Source of the DNA: Pseudomonas putida | GTDB lineage: Bacteria; Pseudomonadota; Gammaproteobacteria; Pseudomonadales; Pseudomonadaceae | DNA length: 64,000 bases | Reading direction: 5' to 3' | Assembly (NCBI RefSeq): GCF_028682475.1 | Contig: NZ_JANHLE010000001.1 | Location: forward strand, 186,001-250,000 | Shown: piece after piece, positions 55,090-63,253 of the stretch | Layout of the letters: each line of letters opens with the position of its first letter | Position numbering within the stretch: the first letter of the stretch is position 1 | Translations under genes and position numbers: made by a program | The notes under the pieces: model-generated | Database searches by the model: none | Told to the model about the DNA's origin: nothing | Seen by the model: the letters and a program-made list of their open reading frames with translations, nothing else

Positions 55090-56154
55090 ATGCGCAGTAG
55101 AAAGAAGGAAAACCGAGATCTGCCGGAGCGATTGCTTCGGCGGTCTAGGAAGAGGAAGAACGGAAAGATTTGGGTTGCGTACTACTACTGCGGTAGAGAC
55201 GCCGAAGGCAAGAGGATCGAAATCCCGCTGGGGCAGGACCTGGCGGAAGCCAAGCTTGAGTGGGCGCGCCTGGAACAGAAGGCAATGCCGAAAGTTATGA
55301 GATTGATGCGTGAACTCTTCGACCGCTACGAAACGAACATCATCCCCACAAAGGCGCCAAGAACGCAAAAGGACAACAAGTACGAACTGGATAGGCTACG
55401 CAAGGCGTTTGATGAGGCTCCGATCGAATCGATCACACCTCCCGTCATCGCCCAGTACCGAGATGCGCGGACAGCAAAGACCCGGGCAAATCGGGAAATA
55501 GCCCTTTTATCCCACGTCTTCACAATCGCATGCGAATGGGGCTTTGCCGAGCGCAATCCGTGCCTCAACGTTCGGCGCAACAAGGAAAAGGTTCGCGATT
55601 TTTATGCCGCTGACGAAGTGTGGGATGCAGTCTATGCCGAAGCAGACCAAGGGCTGAGGGATGCGATGGACCTGGCCTATCTCGCCGGACAGCGCCCCGC
55701 CGACACTTTGAAGGTCAGCACTGTGGATCTTGACGACGACTTCCTCTGGGTGGACCAGAATAAGACGGACAAGCGCCTGCGGATTCGCAGGCATGTGGAT
55801 GGCGTGACTACTGGTCTCGGCCTCTTTATTAATGCGCTGCTGGATCGAAGAGCGGCGAACGGCATAAAGAACTCAAGACTTATCACAAACGATTCTGGTC
55901 TGAGGATGAGCTGGGAGATGCTCAGGAACCGTTTCAGCGAGGCAAGGGACAAAGCCGCCAGAAAGCTCGATGTCGATGGAAATCAAGATCTCGCGGTAAA
56001 AGTAAGGAAGTTTCTGTTCAAAGACATCCGGCCAAAGGCAGCTTCAGAGATCGAGGATGTCGGCCAGGCTAGCCGCCTTCTAGGGCACTCGAAAGAGGAA
56101 ATCACGAAGCGCGTTTACCGCCGAATCGGCGAGGTCGTAAGCCCTACGAAATAG
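55090..56154 (+). CDS. int: Tyrosine-recombinase integrase
   Basis: The 354-residue integrase has an N-terminal arm-binding part ('LLRRSRKRKNGKIWVAYYYCGRDAEGKRIEIPLG'), a core-binding domain (about 70-165) and a catalytic domain with Arg ~202 ('AGQRPADTLK'), Lys ~225 ('NKTDKRLRI'), 'KDIRPKAAS', and 'LGHSKEEITKRVYRR' with His ~336 and the nucleophile Tyr ~343. The usual HxxR His is replaced by Lys-Asp-Ile-Arg. It integrates the phage at tRNA-Cys; attR lies 54 bases downstream. Confidence 0.95.
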   Translation: MRSRKKENRDLPERLLRRSRKRKNGKIWVAYYYCGRDAEGKRIEIPLGQDLAEAKLEWARLEQKAMPKVMRLMRELFDRYETNIIPTKAPRTQKDNKYELDRLRKAFDEAPIESITPPVIAQYRDARTAKTRANREIALLSHVFTIACEWGFAERNPCLNVRRNKEKVRDFYAADEVWDAVYAEADQGLRDAMDLAYLAGQRPADTLKVSTVDLDDDFLWVDQNKTDKRLRIRRHVDGVTTGLGLFINALLDRRAANGIKNSRLITNDSGLRMSWEMLRNRFSEARDKAARKLDVDGNQDLAVKVRKFLFKDIRPKAASEIEDVGQASRLLGHSKEEITKRVYRRIGEVVSPTK

Positions 56155-56159
56155 GGAGG

Positions 56160-56194
56160 GTTGCGGAACACATGCTTAAAGTTGCGGAACACAT
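56160..56194. promoter_or_regulatory. Integrase arm-type repeats, right
   Basis: Two perfect copies of GTTGCGGAACACAT at 56160-56173 and 56181-56194, spaced 21 bp (two helical turns), lie between the int stop and attR. Related sites occur near attL. Binding by Int is inferred. Confidence 0.65.
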
Positions 56195-56207
56195 TGCTTT
56201 TCGAGCT

Positions 56208-56301
56208 CGCAAAGAAAAACCCCGCAGACGTTAATCTGCGGGGTTTTCAGTAATGGAGGCCGAGGTCGGAATCGAACCGGCGTAGACGGATTTGCAATCC
56301 G
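56208..56301. repeat. attR: attR: 94-bp direct repeat
   Basis: Identical to 797-890. It holds the terminator (56216-56247) and the 3' two thirds of tRNA-Cys. These bases come from the phage attP and rebuild the tRNA gene and its terminator on the chromosome. Confidence 0.95.
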
Positions 56302-56327
56302 GAGCATAACCACTTTGCTACTCGGCC
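56254..56327 (-). tRNA. tRNA-Cys (GCA)
   Basis: The 74-base gene on the minus strand runs from GGCCGAG to CTCGGCC-T-CCA with anticodon GCA at 56293-56295 in the loop TTGCAAA. CCA is encoded. All arms fold (acceptor GGCCGAG/CTCGGCC, T arm GCCGG-TTCGATT-CCGAC). It is the phage target and is intact after integration. The 300 bases to its right (56328-56637) hold its promoter region and no gene I support. Confidence 0.97.
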
Positions 56328-56637
56328 TCAAATGCCCGAGATCCTTGAATAAGCGATCTCCAACATATACAACTCTTTAAGGAAACAACTCAATACAACC
56401 GCTATCCCCTTGAAAACGCTAGGCTTTTCAGCCGCCTCGTTTTCGATGGACGCAATTATGGACTCATTCGATTGAGCTGGCAACCCCTTGAATTCAAAAA
56501 GTTTATTTTTTTCTGCAAGGAGCGCCAAGCGCCTGTAAAACCCGGGTTCGAACGCAGGGTTCGGGTGACGCATGCCCGCAAAAGCGCCTTATCATACTGA
56601 ACATGCTCCCTGCCCGCTGCGTAATCTACCGTCGATG

Positions 56638-57291
56638 ATGCAAACCGAACTGGACCTGTTCAATCCTCAAGACCCACTGCACCCGCAATGGGTCGGCAAA
56701 CAAGCGGTGCTACTGCCAGGCTTTGCCCTGCCCCAGGTTCAGGCGTTGCTGCCGGTACTGCGTGAGGTTGTCGCCCAAGCGCCGTTTCGCCATATGACCA
56801 CACCCGGTGGGTTGAAGATGGCTGTGGGGCTGACCAATTGCGGGGCGCTGGGCTGGGTGAGTGATCGCCAAGGCTACCGCTACAGTCCGGTCGATCCCCT
56901 GAGTAATCAGCCCTGGCCAGTACTGCCCGAGGTGCTGCTGGAACTGGCCAACCGCGCAGCCGCCTTGGCCGGGTTCAACGACTTTCAAGCCGATGCCTGT
57001 CTGGTCAACTGTTATCGCCCAGGCAATCGCTTGAGCCTGCACCAGGACCGCGACGAACGTGACTTCACCCAGCCGATCGTGTCGGTGTCGCTGGGGCTGC
57101 CTGCGGTGTTTCTGTTCGGCGGCCACACCCGCAAAGAACCCACCCAGCGCATTGGCCTGCGCCATGCTGACGTGCTGGTCTGGGGTGGCGAGGACCGCCT
57201 GCGCTACCACGGGATACTGCCACTCAAACCGGGGGCACATCCGCTGCTGGGCAATCTGCGGATCAACCTGACCTTGCGCAAGGCTGGATGA
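56638..57291 (+). CDS. alkB: AlkB-type DNA repair dioxygenase
   Basis: The 217-residue Fe(II)/2-oxoglutarate dioxygenase removes methyl groups from N1-methyladenine and N3-methylcytosine. It follows E. coli AlkB along its length: 'PFRHMTTPGGLKMAVGLTNCGALGWVSDRQGYRYSPVDP', the iron site 'LHQDRDE' (His, Asp) and 'RYHGI' (His), and the 2-oxoglutarate Arg in 'LRINLTLRKAG'. ATG 56635 is one codon earlier and equally possible. Host gene, first right of the prophage. Confidence 0.95.
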   Translation: MQTELDLFNPQDPLHPQWVGKQAVLLPGFALPQVQALLPVLREVVAQAPFRHMTTPGGLKMAVGLTNCGALGWVSDRQGYRYSPVDPLSNQPWPVLPEVLLELANRAAALAGFNDFQADACLVNCYRPGNRLSLHQDRDERDFTQPIVSVSLGLPAVFLFGGHTRKEPTQRIGLRHADVLVWGGEDRLRYHGILPLKPGAHPLLGNLRINLTLRKAG

Positions 57292-57422
57292 CGGCCCGCC
57301 GCGAAAGTCGGGTGCCCGCTAGCAACACATTGACTGTATATGCATACAGATAAAACTTGCCAGCCCGGTCGATCCTGCGCATGCTATGCCTCACTCCAGC
57401 CATAGAATGACACCCAGCCGGC

Positions 57423-59387
57423 ATGCGTCTGTTTCTCTGCGAAAAGCCCTCCCAGGCCAAGGACATCGCCAAGGTCCTCGGCGCCAACCGCCGCGGCGAT
57501 GGCTGCTGGGTGGGCACTGACGTCACCGTCACCTGGTGCATCGGCCACCTGCTCGAAACCGCCCCGCCCGACAGCTACGACGCCCGTTACAAACGCTGGG
57601 TACTGACTGACCTGCCGATCATCCCGAGCCAGTGGAAGATGCTGGTCAAACCGAAAACCGCCAGTCAGTTCAAGGCGGTCAAACGACTGCTGGGCGAAGC
57701 CCGGGAACTGGTGATCGCCACCGACGCCGACCGCGAGGGCGAGATGATCGCCCGTGAGCTGGTCGAGCACTGCCGCTATCGCGGACCGATCCGCCGCCTG
57801 TGGCTGTCGGCCCTGGACGATGCCTCGATCCGCAAGGCCCTGGCCGCGCTCAAACCCGGCAATGAAACGTTCAGCCTGTACCATTCGGCGCTGGGCCGCT
57901 CGCGTGCCGACTGGCTGATCGGCATGAACATGAGCCGCCTGTTCACCCTGCTCGGACGCCGGTCCGGCTATCAGGGTGTGCTGCCGGTAGGTCGGGTACA
58001 AACCCCTACCCTGCGCCTGGTCGTGGATCGCGACCGCAGCATCGCCGACTTCGTGCCGGTGGCGTTCTGGGCCATCGATGTTTTGCTCGACAGTGCCGGG
58101 ACCCGATTCAGCGCACAATGGCGCGCCGCCGAAGACAGCTGCGACGATCAGGGCCGCTGCCTAAATCAAGCCCTGGCCCAGCAGGCCGCCGCGGCTATCA
58201 GCAATGCCGCCAGCGCACGGGTGGTCAAGGTGGCCACCGAGCGGGTACGTGAAGCTGCGCCCCTGCCCTTCGACCTTGGCACCCTGCAGGAACTGTGCTC
58301 GAAAAAACTCGGCCTCGGTGCCCAGGAAACCCTCGACATCGCCCAAGCGCTGTATGAAACCCACAAGCTGATCACTTACCCGCGCAGCGACTGCGGTTAC
58401 CTGCCGTTGAGTCAGCACGCCGAGGCTGCGGCCATCCTTGCCGCGCTGTTGCGTGCCGATGCCAGCCTTGCACCACTGCAGGCGCATCTTCAGGCCCAAC
58501 GCCGCTCACGGGCCTGGAACGATGCCAAGGTCAGTGCACACCACGGTATCATCCCCACCGCAGCGGCCAGTGATCCTTCGCGTTTGCCCCCCAAATACAA
58601 GGCGGTCTACACCCTGATTCGCGCCCGCTACCTGGCGCAGTTCCTGCCCAACCACGAATACGACCGCACCCAGGCCGACTTCGACTGCGCCGGCCAGGCC
58701 TTGCGCGCGGTGGGTAAACAAATTGTCGAACCAGGCTGGCGCCGCGCCCTGCCCGAAGCCCTGACCCCGGCCAAAGGTCGTGAGGCCCCGGTCGCACAAG
58801 TGCTGCCGGCCTTGCAGCAAGGTCAGGACTGCGCCGTGGTCGAGGTCAATCTCAAGGACCTGTGGACCCAACCGCCCAAACCCTTCACGGAAGGCGACCT
58901 GATCAAGGCCATGAAAAACGTCGCCAAACTGGTCGACGACCCACGCCTGAAACAGAAACTCAAGGACACCACCGGCATCGGCACTGAAGCCACCCGCGCC
59001 GGAATCATCCAGGGCCTGCTGGATCGCGGTTACCTGGTCAAGCAGGGCAAGGCGCTGAGTGCCACGCCGGCGGCCTTCAGCCTGATTGACGCCGTGCCCC
59101 GGGCCATTGCCGATCCGGGCACCACGGCAATCTGGGAGCAGGCGCTGGACATGGTCCAGAGTGGTGAGATGAGCCTGGAAGACTTTGTCGCCAAACAGTC
59201 GGCCTGGATGAGCAAGCAGGTGGAACGCTGTGCGGGGTTGAGCCTGACCATCAGCGGCCCGGCGGTGCCGCGTGCACCGTGGAAGAAGAAGCGCAAGAGT
59301 AATGCGGGTTCGGGTTCGGGTTCGGGTTCGGGTAAGCGAGTGCGAGCAGCATCGCGGAGCAAGCCCGCCCCCACCGCCCCGCGATAA
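57423..59387 (+). CDS. topB: DNA topoisomerase III
   Basis: The 654-residue type IA topoisomerase decatenates and relaxes DNA through a single-strand break. It has the Toprim acidic residues in 'FLCEKPSQAKDIAK' and 'VIATDADREGEMIARELVEH', the active-site Tyr in 'LITYPRSDCGYL' (about residue 319) and 'SAHHGIIPT'. The C-terminal tail is basic and includes a GSGSGSG run from a GGGTTC hexamer repeat (59306-59332). A REP-like sequence overlaps the last codons. Confidence 0.96.
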   Translation: MRLFLCEKPSQAKDIAKVLGANRRGDGCWVGTDVTVTWCIGHLLETAPPDSYDARYKRWVLTDLPIIPSQWKMLVKPKTASQFKAVKRLLGEARELVIATDADREGEMIARELVEHCRYRGPIRRLWLSALDDASIRKALAALKPGNETFSLYHSALGRSRADWLIGMNMSRLFTLLGRRSGYQGVLPVGRVQTPTLRLVVDRDRSIADFVPVAFWAIDVLLDSAGTRFSAQWRAAEDSCDDQGRCLNQALAQQAAAAISNAASARVVKVATERVREAAPLPFDLGTLQELCSKKLGLGAQETLDIAQALYETHKLITYPRSDCGYLPLSQHAEAAAILAALLRADASLAPLQAHLQAQRRSRAWNDAKVSAHHGIIPTAAASDPSRLPPKYKAVYTLIRARYLAQFLPNHEYDRTQADFDCAGQALRAVGKQIVEPGWRRALPEALTPAKGREAPVAQVLPALQQGQDCAVVEVNLKDLWTQPPKPFTEGDLIKAMKNVAKLVDDPRLKQKLKDTTGIGTEATRAGIIQGLLDRGYLVKQGKALSATPAAFSLIDAVPRAIADPGTTAIWEQALDMVQSGEMSLEDFVAKQSAWMSKQVERCAGLSLTISGPAVPRAPWKKKRKSNAGSGSGSGSGKRVRAASRSKPAPTAPR

Positions 59388-59389
59388 AG

Positions 59390-60217
59390 CTATAGAGCCT
59401 GCTTCTTCGCCTGCAAGGTGTAGCTCAACGGCAACCGCCAACGGTCCTTGTCCAGCGACCACTCACCTTGCGAGTTCTTGCTCATCTGCCCCGGCAACGC
59501 CTCCCAGGGAATGCTGTCGTGCTCCACCAGCGCGGTGATCTGCATACCATGGCGCAACAAGGCACTGACGACTTCGCCCAACCCATGATTCCATTCATGG
59601 GTAACGGTATGGCTGAGCGCGGTGTCCGTCTCGACATAGGTCTGGTCACTGTCCCAGACCGTCGGGGCTTCGCGTTCAAAATAGGGATACTCGATCACCA
59701 GCCGATCCTGATGATCTTCGTTCACCGCCAACAGCATCGGATGCCCCTCGCGCAAGAACAAGCGACCTCCCGGCTTGAGCAACGCGGCTACCGTACGCGC
59801 CCAACGATCGATGTTCGGTAACCAGATCAAAGCGCCGATACCGGTGTAAACCAGATCGAAGCTACCGGGTGTCAGTACCTGGTCAGCGGCATAGACATCC
59901 GACTCAACGTAGTCGATTGACGTGTCACAGCGTTGCGCCAGGGCTCGGGCCTGGGCCAGCGACTGCGAGGAAAAGTCCAGCCCGCTCATCTGCGCCCCCA
60001 GCCGTGCCAGTGACAGGGTGTCGGTGCCGATATGGCACTGCAGATGCACGGCGCGCAAGCCGCGGATGTCGCCCAGACGAGGCAGATCGAAACGCACCAC
60101 CTCGGACAGATGCTGCGGATCGGCAATAAACCGGTCCACCTCATAGTCGACAGACGCCGCATGCAGTGACGCCCGTTCATCCCAGCTGCGGCGGTTCAGT
60201 TCCAGCGAGTCGTTCAT
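59390..60217 (-). CDS. SAM-dependent methyltransferase
   Basis: The 275-residue class I methyltransferase has motif I in 'RAVHLQCHIGTDTLSLARLGAQMSGLDFS' (about 55-84), 'FDLVYTGIGALIWLPNIDRWARTVAALLKPGGRLFLREGHP' and 'YVETDTALSHTVTHEWNHGLGEVVSALLRHG'. The substrate is not apparent. AAGGAAGG lies before the tandem ATGs at 60220/60217. It is convergent with topB, with only two bases between the stops. Confidence 0.87.
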   Translation of the reverse strand: MNDSLELNRRSWDERASLHAASVDYEVDRFIADPQHLSEVVRFDLPRLGDIRGLRAVHLQCHIGTDTLSLARLGAQMSGLDFSSQSLAQARALAQRCDTSIDYVESDVYAADQVLTPGSFDLVYTGIGALIWLPNIDRWARTVAALLKPGGRLFLREGHPMLLAVNEDHQDRLVIEYPYFEREAPTVWDSDQTYVETDTALSHTVTHEWNHGLGEVVSALLRHGMQITALVEHDSIPWEALPGQMSKNSQGEWSLDKDRWRLPLSYTLQAKKQAL

Positions 60218-60264
60218 CATCAGCCTTCCTTTGGCAAACACCAGAGCGCTCGACTATAGCCCGC

Positions 60265-62358
60265 TCAAAGCGCCAGGCTCAAACTGACCATCAGATTGCG
60301 CGGTTCGCCCGGCAGGTTCCACACAGCGTTGTAGCCGCGCTCGTAGTACTTGCGATCGAACAGGTTGTTGAGGTTCAGGCCGACAGTGGCGTGCTCGCTG
60401 ACCTGATAGTGAGCCAGCAGGTCGAGTGTGCTGTAGCCCGGCAGGCGAAAACGGCTACCGGCCTGACCGGAACGATCACCGACATAGTTGGCTGCCGCGC
60501 CGATATCCGAGCCCTGCAACAAGCCCTGCTGAAACTCATACACCGCCATCAGGCTACCGCTGTGCCGGGGTATGCCGAGCAGATCGCTACCCTCGGGCAG
60601 ACTGGCATCACCCTTGGTCACCTCGGCATCGATGTAGGCATAGGCACCGATCAGGCGCACGGCATCGCTCAGCTGACCACTGAACTGCACGTCGACACCC
60701 TGGCTGCGGGCCTTGCCGGCAGCCAGGGTGTCGCCGAAGGCATCAGTGGTGATGACGTTTTCCTTGTCGATCCGGAACAACGCCAGCGTCGCGCCCACGC
60801 GGCTGTCGAACAGATCGAACTTGAACCCGGTTTCATAGCCCAGACCCTTCTCCGGTTTGTACACCTGACCCTGGGTGCCGATGCTGTTGGGCTTGAACGA
60901 GGTCGAGGCGTTGGCAAATACGCCGACTTCAGGCATGAGCTGATACAGCAGCCCGACGCGCGGCGTGGCCACATCCTTTTCCTGCGTGTTGCTGACCTGG
61001 CTGGTGCGGTTCTGGGCAGCCTGCTCGATATGCTCCAGGCGCACCCCGATCAGGCCACGCAGGCGCTCGGTGAAGCTGATCTGGTCTTGCAGGTTGAGTG
61101 CATAGCTCTGCGTGCGTTCAAAAAAGTCATTGGGCCTGAGCAGTGCTGGCTTTGGCTTGCCATACACAGGTTTGTAGATATCCAGGCCATACGCCAGTGA
61201 AGTGGCGCTCTGCGGGTATTTCTGGCTGTTGCGGTAGTGCTCGTACTCCAGGCCGATCAGGCTCTGATGCTGCCAACCGAAGAAGTCGAACTGGCCATGC
61301 AGTTCAGCCTGGGTAATGTTGTCGTTCCACTCGAAATTCCGCTCGCGGTAGAAACGGCTGAGGGTGGTGCCGACCAGACGCTGGGGCTCGGAGCTGTTGC
61401 CCTTGAGCCACCCCTGGGTGTAGTGATTGGCCAGGCGCAGCTTCCAGCTGTTGTTCAGATAGTGCTCCAGGGTCAGGTCCAGGGTCTGATTATCGTTGCG
61501 GATGCGCCCGTCATTCGGTTCGCCAAAGAACGTCGAGCGACTGACCGGGCCCAGTTCGTTGTTCACCGCCGGGACCCCACGATCGAACACCGACTCGGTG
61601 CGCGAGAACTCGCTGTCGATCGACAACAGCGTGTCCGGGCTCAACTGCCAGCTCAGTGATGGACTGACGATACGCCGTTCGCTGCCCACATAGTCGCGAA
61701 AACTGCCGTTGTCCTCCACCGCCATATTGACCCGGGCCAGCACATGGCCGTCTTCGCTCAGTGGCGTATTCACATCCAGGCTGCTGCGATAGCGGTCCCA
61801 GCTGCCAGCGCTGGCCTTGAACTGGGTGAAGGCCTCGGCCTGGGGACGCTTGGTGACGATGTTCACCAGGCCACCCGGATCACCCCGTCCGTACAGGCTG
61901 GCCGCCGGCCCCTTGAGCACCTCGATGCGTTCGATGTTCGAGGTGTCTGGAGCACTGTAGCTGCCGCGGTTGACGGCAAAGCCATTCTTGTACAGCTCGC
62001 CGGTGATGAAGCCGCGCACGCTGTAATTGAGGAAGGTCAGGCCCCCGAAGTTGTTCTGCCGACTCACCCCGCCAGCGAAATCCAGGGCGCGGTCGATACG
62101 GGTACTGTTGAGGTCTTCGAGCACCTGGCTCGGCACCACGGCGATGCTCTGGGGGGTGTCGCGGATATCGGTGTCGGTCTTGGTCGCGGTGCTAGAGCGA
62201 TTGGCGCGATAGCCTTGCACCGGACCTGTGGCGGACTCTTCGAAACGGCGCTCGCTGACGGTCAGAGTATCGAGCAATACGGGCTCGGCAGCTGCAGCGG
62301 GTAGCGTCAGCAATGAGGCAGACAGGCCGAGGGATAACTTTCCTAGAGGGTAGTTCAT
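60265..62358 (-). CDS. TonB-dependent siderophore-type receptor
   Basis: The 697-residue outer-membrane receptor has a signal peptide ending AAAAEP, a TonB-box-like 'VLLDTLTVSE', and a plug domain ('DIRDTPQSIAVVPSQVLEDLNSTRIDRALDFAGGVSRQNNFGGLTFLNYSVRGF', 'IERIEVLKGPAASLYGRGDPGGLVNIVTK'). A 22-strand barrel ends '...LNNLFDRKYYERGYNAVWNLPGEPRNLMVSLSLAL'. It should import a siderophore or other large ligand. AAGGAG-type site before ATG 62358. The operator-like palindrome upstream is not a Fur box. Confidence 0.93.
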   Translation of the reverse strand: MNYPLGKLSLGLSASLLTLPAAAAEPVLLDTLTVSERRFEESATGPVQGYRANRSSTATKTDTDIRDTPQSIAVVPSQVLEDLNSTRIDRALDFAGGVSRQNNFGGLTFLNYSVRGFITGELYKNGFAVNRGSYSAPDTSNIERIEVLKGPAASLYGRGDPGGLVNIVTKRPQAEAFTQFKASAGSWDRYRSSLDVNTPLSEDGHVLARVNMAVEDNGSFRDYVGSERRIVSPSLSWQLSPDTLLSIDSEFSRTESVFDRGVPAVNNELGPVSRSTFFGEPNDGRIRNDNQTLDLTLEHYLNNSWKLRLANHYTQGWLKGNSSEPQRLVGTTLSRFYRERNFEWNDNITQAELHGQFDFFGWQHQSLIGLEYEHYRNSQKYPQSATSLAYGLDIYKPVYGKPKPALLRPNDFFERTQSYALNLQDQISFTERLRGLIGVRLEHIEQAAQNRTSQVSNTQEKDVATPRVGLLYQLMPEVGVFANASTSFKPNSIGTQGQVYKPEKGLGYETGFKFDLFDSRVGATLALFRIDKENVITTDAFGDTLAAGKARSQGVDVQFSGQLSDAVRLIGAYAYIDAEVTKGDASLPEGSDLLGIPRHSGSLMAVYEFQQGLLQGSDIGAAANYVGDRSGQAGSRFRLPGYSTLDLLAHYQVSEHATVGLNLNNLFDRKYYERGYNAVWNLPGEPRNLMVSLSLAL

Positions 62359-62367
62359 GGGGGCTCC

Positions 62368-62395
62368 TTATTGTTATGTAATAACATAACAATAA
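62368..62395. promoter_or_regulatory. Palindromic operator candidate before the TonB receptor gene
   Basis: TTATTGTTATG-N6-CATAACAATAA has two perfect 11-bp arms and directly abuts the receptor ribosome-binding site. A repressor or activator binding here would control receptor expression. It does not resemble the GATAAT-based Fur box, so regulation by another signal than iron is possible. Confidence 0.6.
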
Positions 62396-62428
62396 ATAGA
62401 ACCATTTCAAAATAGTTAGCATCCTTAT

Positions 62429-62490
62429 CGCGGGGCAAGCCCGCTCCCACAAGGGCGATTCAGCCTTGTGGGAGCGGGCCTGCCCCGCAA
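62429..62490. repeat. Pair of inverted REP elements
   Basis: CGGGGCAAGCCCGCTCCCAC at 62430-62449 and its near complement at 62469-62489 surround a short centre. This is the extragenic palindromic repeat of Pseudomonas, here between the permease stop and the receptor promoter. Confidence 0.9.
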
Positions 62491-62497
62491 TCACACT

Positions 62498-63253
62498 TCA
62501 GGCATGCACCCAGCGCCGATGCAAGCCACGCGCCAGTGCATCGAGCATGAACCCCAGCACCCCGATCAACAGCACCATGGCCATCAATTCCGAATACGCC
62601 AGACGATCACGGGTATCGAGGATGAAGTACCCCAACCCGGCACTGACCCCGAGCATTTCGCACGGCACCAGCACGATCCACAGGATGCCAATCGCCAGGC
62701 GCACACCGGTCAGCACATGGCCTATCACCCCGGGAATAATCACCTTGCGCAGGGTCTCCCAACGGGTGGCGCTGAGGCTGCGGCTCAGTTGCAGCCAGCG
62801 CGGGTCGAGCTGACGCACTCCGGCTGCGGTATTGAGCAGGATCGGCCACAACGCGGCAAAGGCCAGGAGGAAGTAGATCGGCTGGTCGCCCACGCCCATC
62901 AGCATCACCACTATCGGCATCCACGACAGCGGCGAGATCATGCGCAGGAACTGGAACGCCGGAGAAGTCGCCGACTCCAGATGGCGATAGCTGCCCACCA
63001 GCAAGCCCAGCGGCACACCCATCATCAATGCCAGCAGCAGACCGATCAGAATCCGTTTGAGGCTGACCCAGACATGCTCGTAGACCTCGCCCTGCCCCAG
63101 CAGCTCGATCAGGCTGGCGAAGGTGGCCTGAGGCGAGAAACGCGCCGACAGACCATCAACCTCGCCGAACAGGTGCACACCCAACCACCACAGCAGTAGC
63201 AGCCCGAGCAAGCCGGCAGCCCCCAGGGTGCCATGCAATACATGCTTACCCAT
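62498..63253 (-). CDS. ABC transporter permease (NrtB/SsuC/TauC type)
   Basis: The 251-residue protein has six membrane spans and the permease EAA-type loop 'AAGVRQLDPRWLQLSRSLSATRWETLRKVIIPGVIGHVLTGVRLAIG'. It belongs to the nitrate/sulfonate/taurine class. It starts at the stop of the substrate-binding protein gene (overlapping by one base), forming an operon with it; the ATPase gene is outside the window or absent from this end. Confidence 0.92.
   Translation of the reverse strand: MGKHVLHGTLGAAGLLGLLLLWWLGVHLFGEVDGLSARFSPQATFASLIELLGQGEVYEHVWVSLKRILIGLLLALMMGVPLGLLVGSYRHLESATSPAFQFLRMISPLSWMPIVVMLMGVGDQPIYFLLAFAALWPILLNTAAGVRQLDPRWLQLSRSLSATRWETLRKVIIPGVIGHVLTGVRLAIGILWIVLVPCEMLGVSAGLGYFILDTRDRLAYSELMAMVLLIGVLGFMLDALARGLHRRWVHA

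Noticed and set aside
56328..56573. 81-codon minus-strand reading frame upstream of tRNA-Cys
   Set aside because: It covers the expected tRNA promoter region, lacks a ribosome site and shows no recognisable protein pattern.
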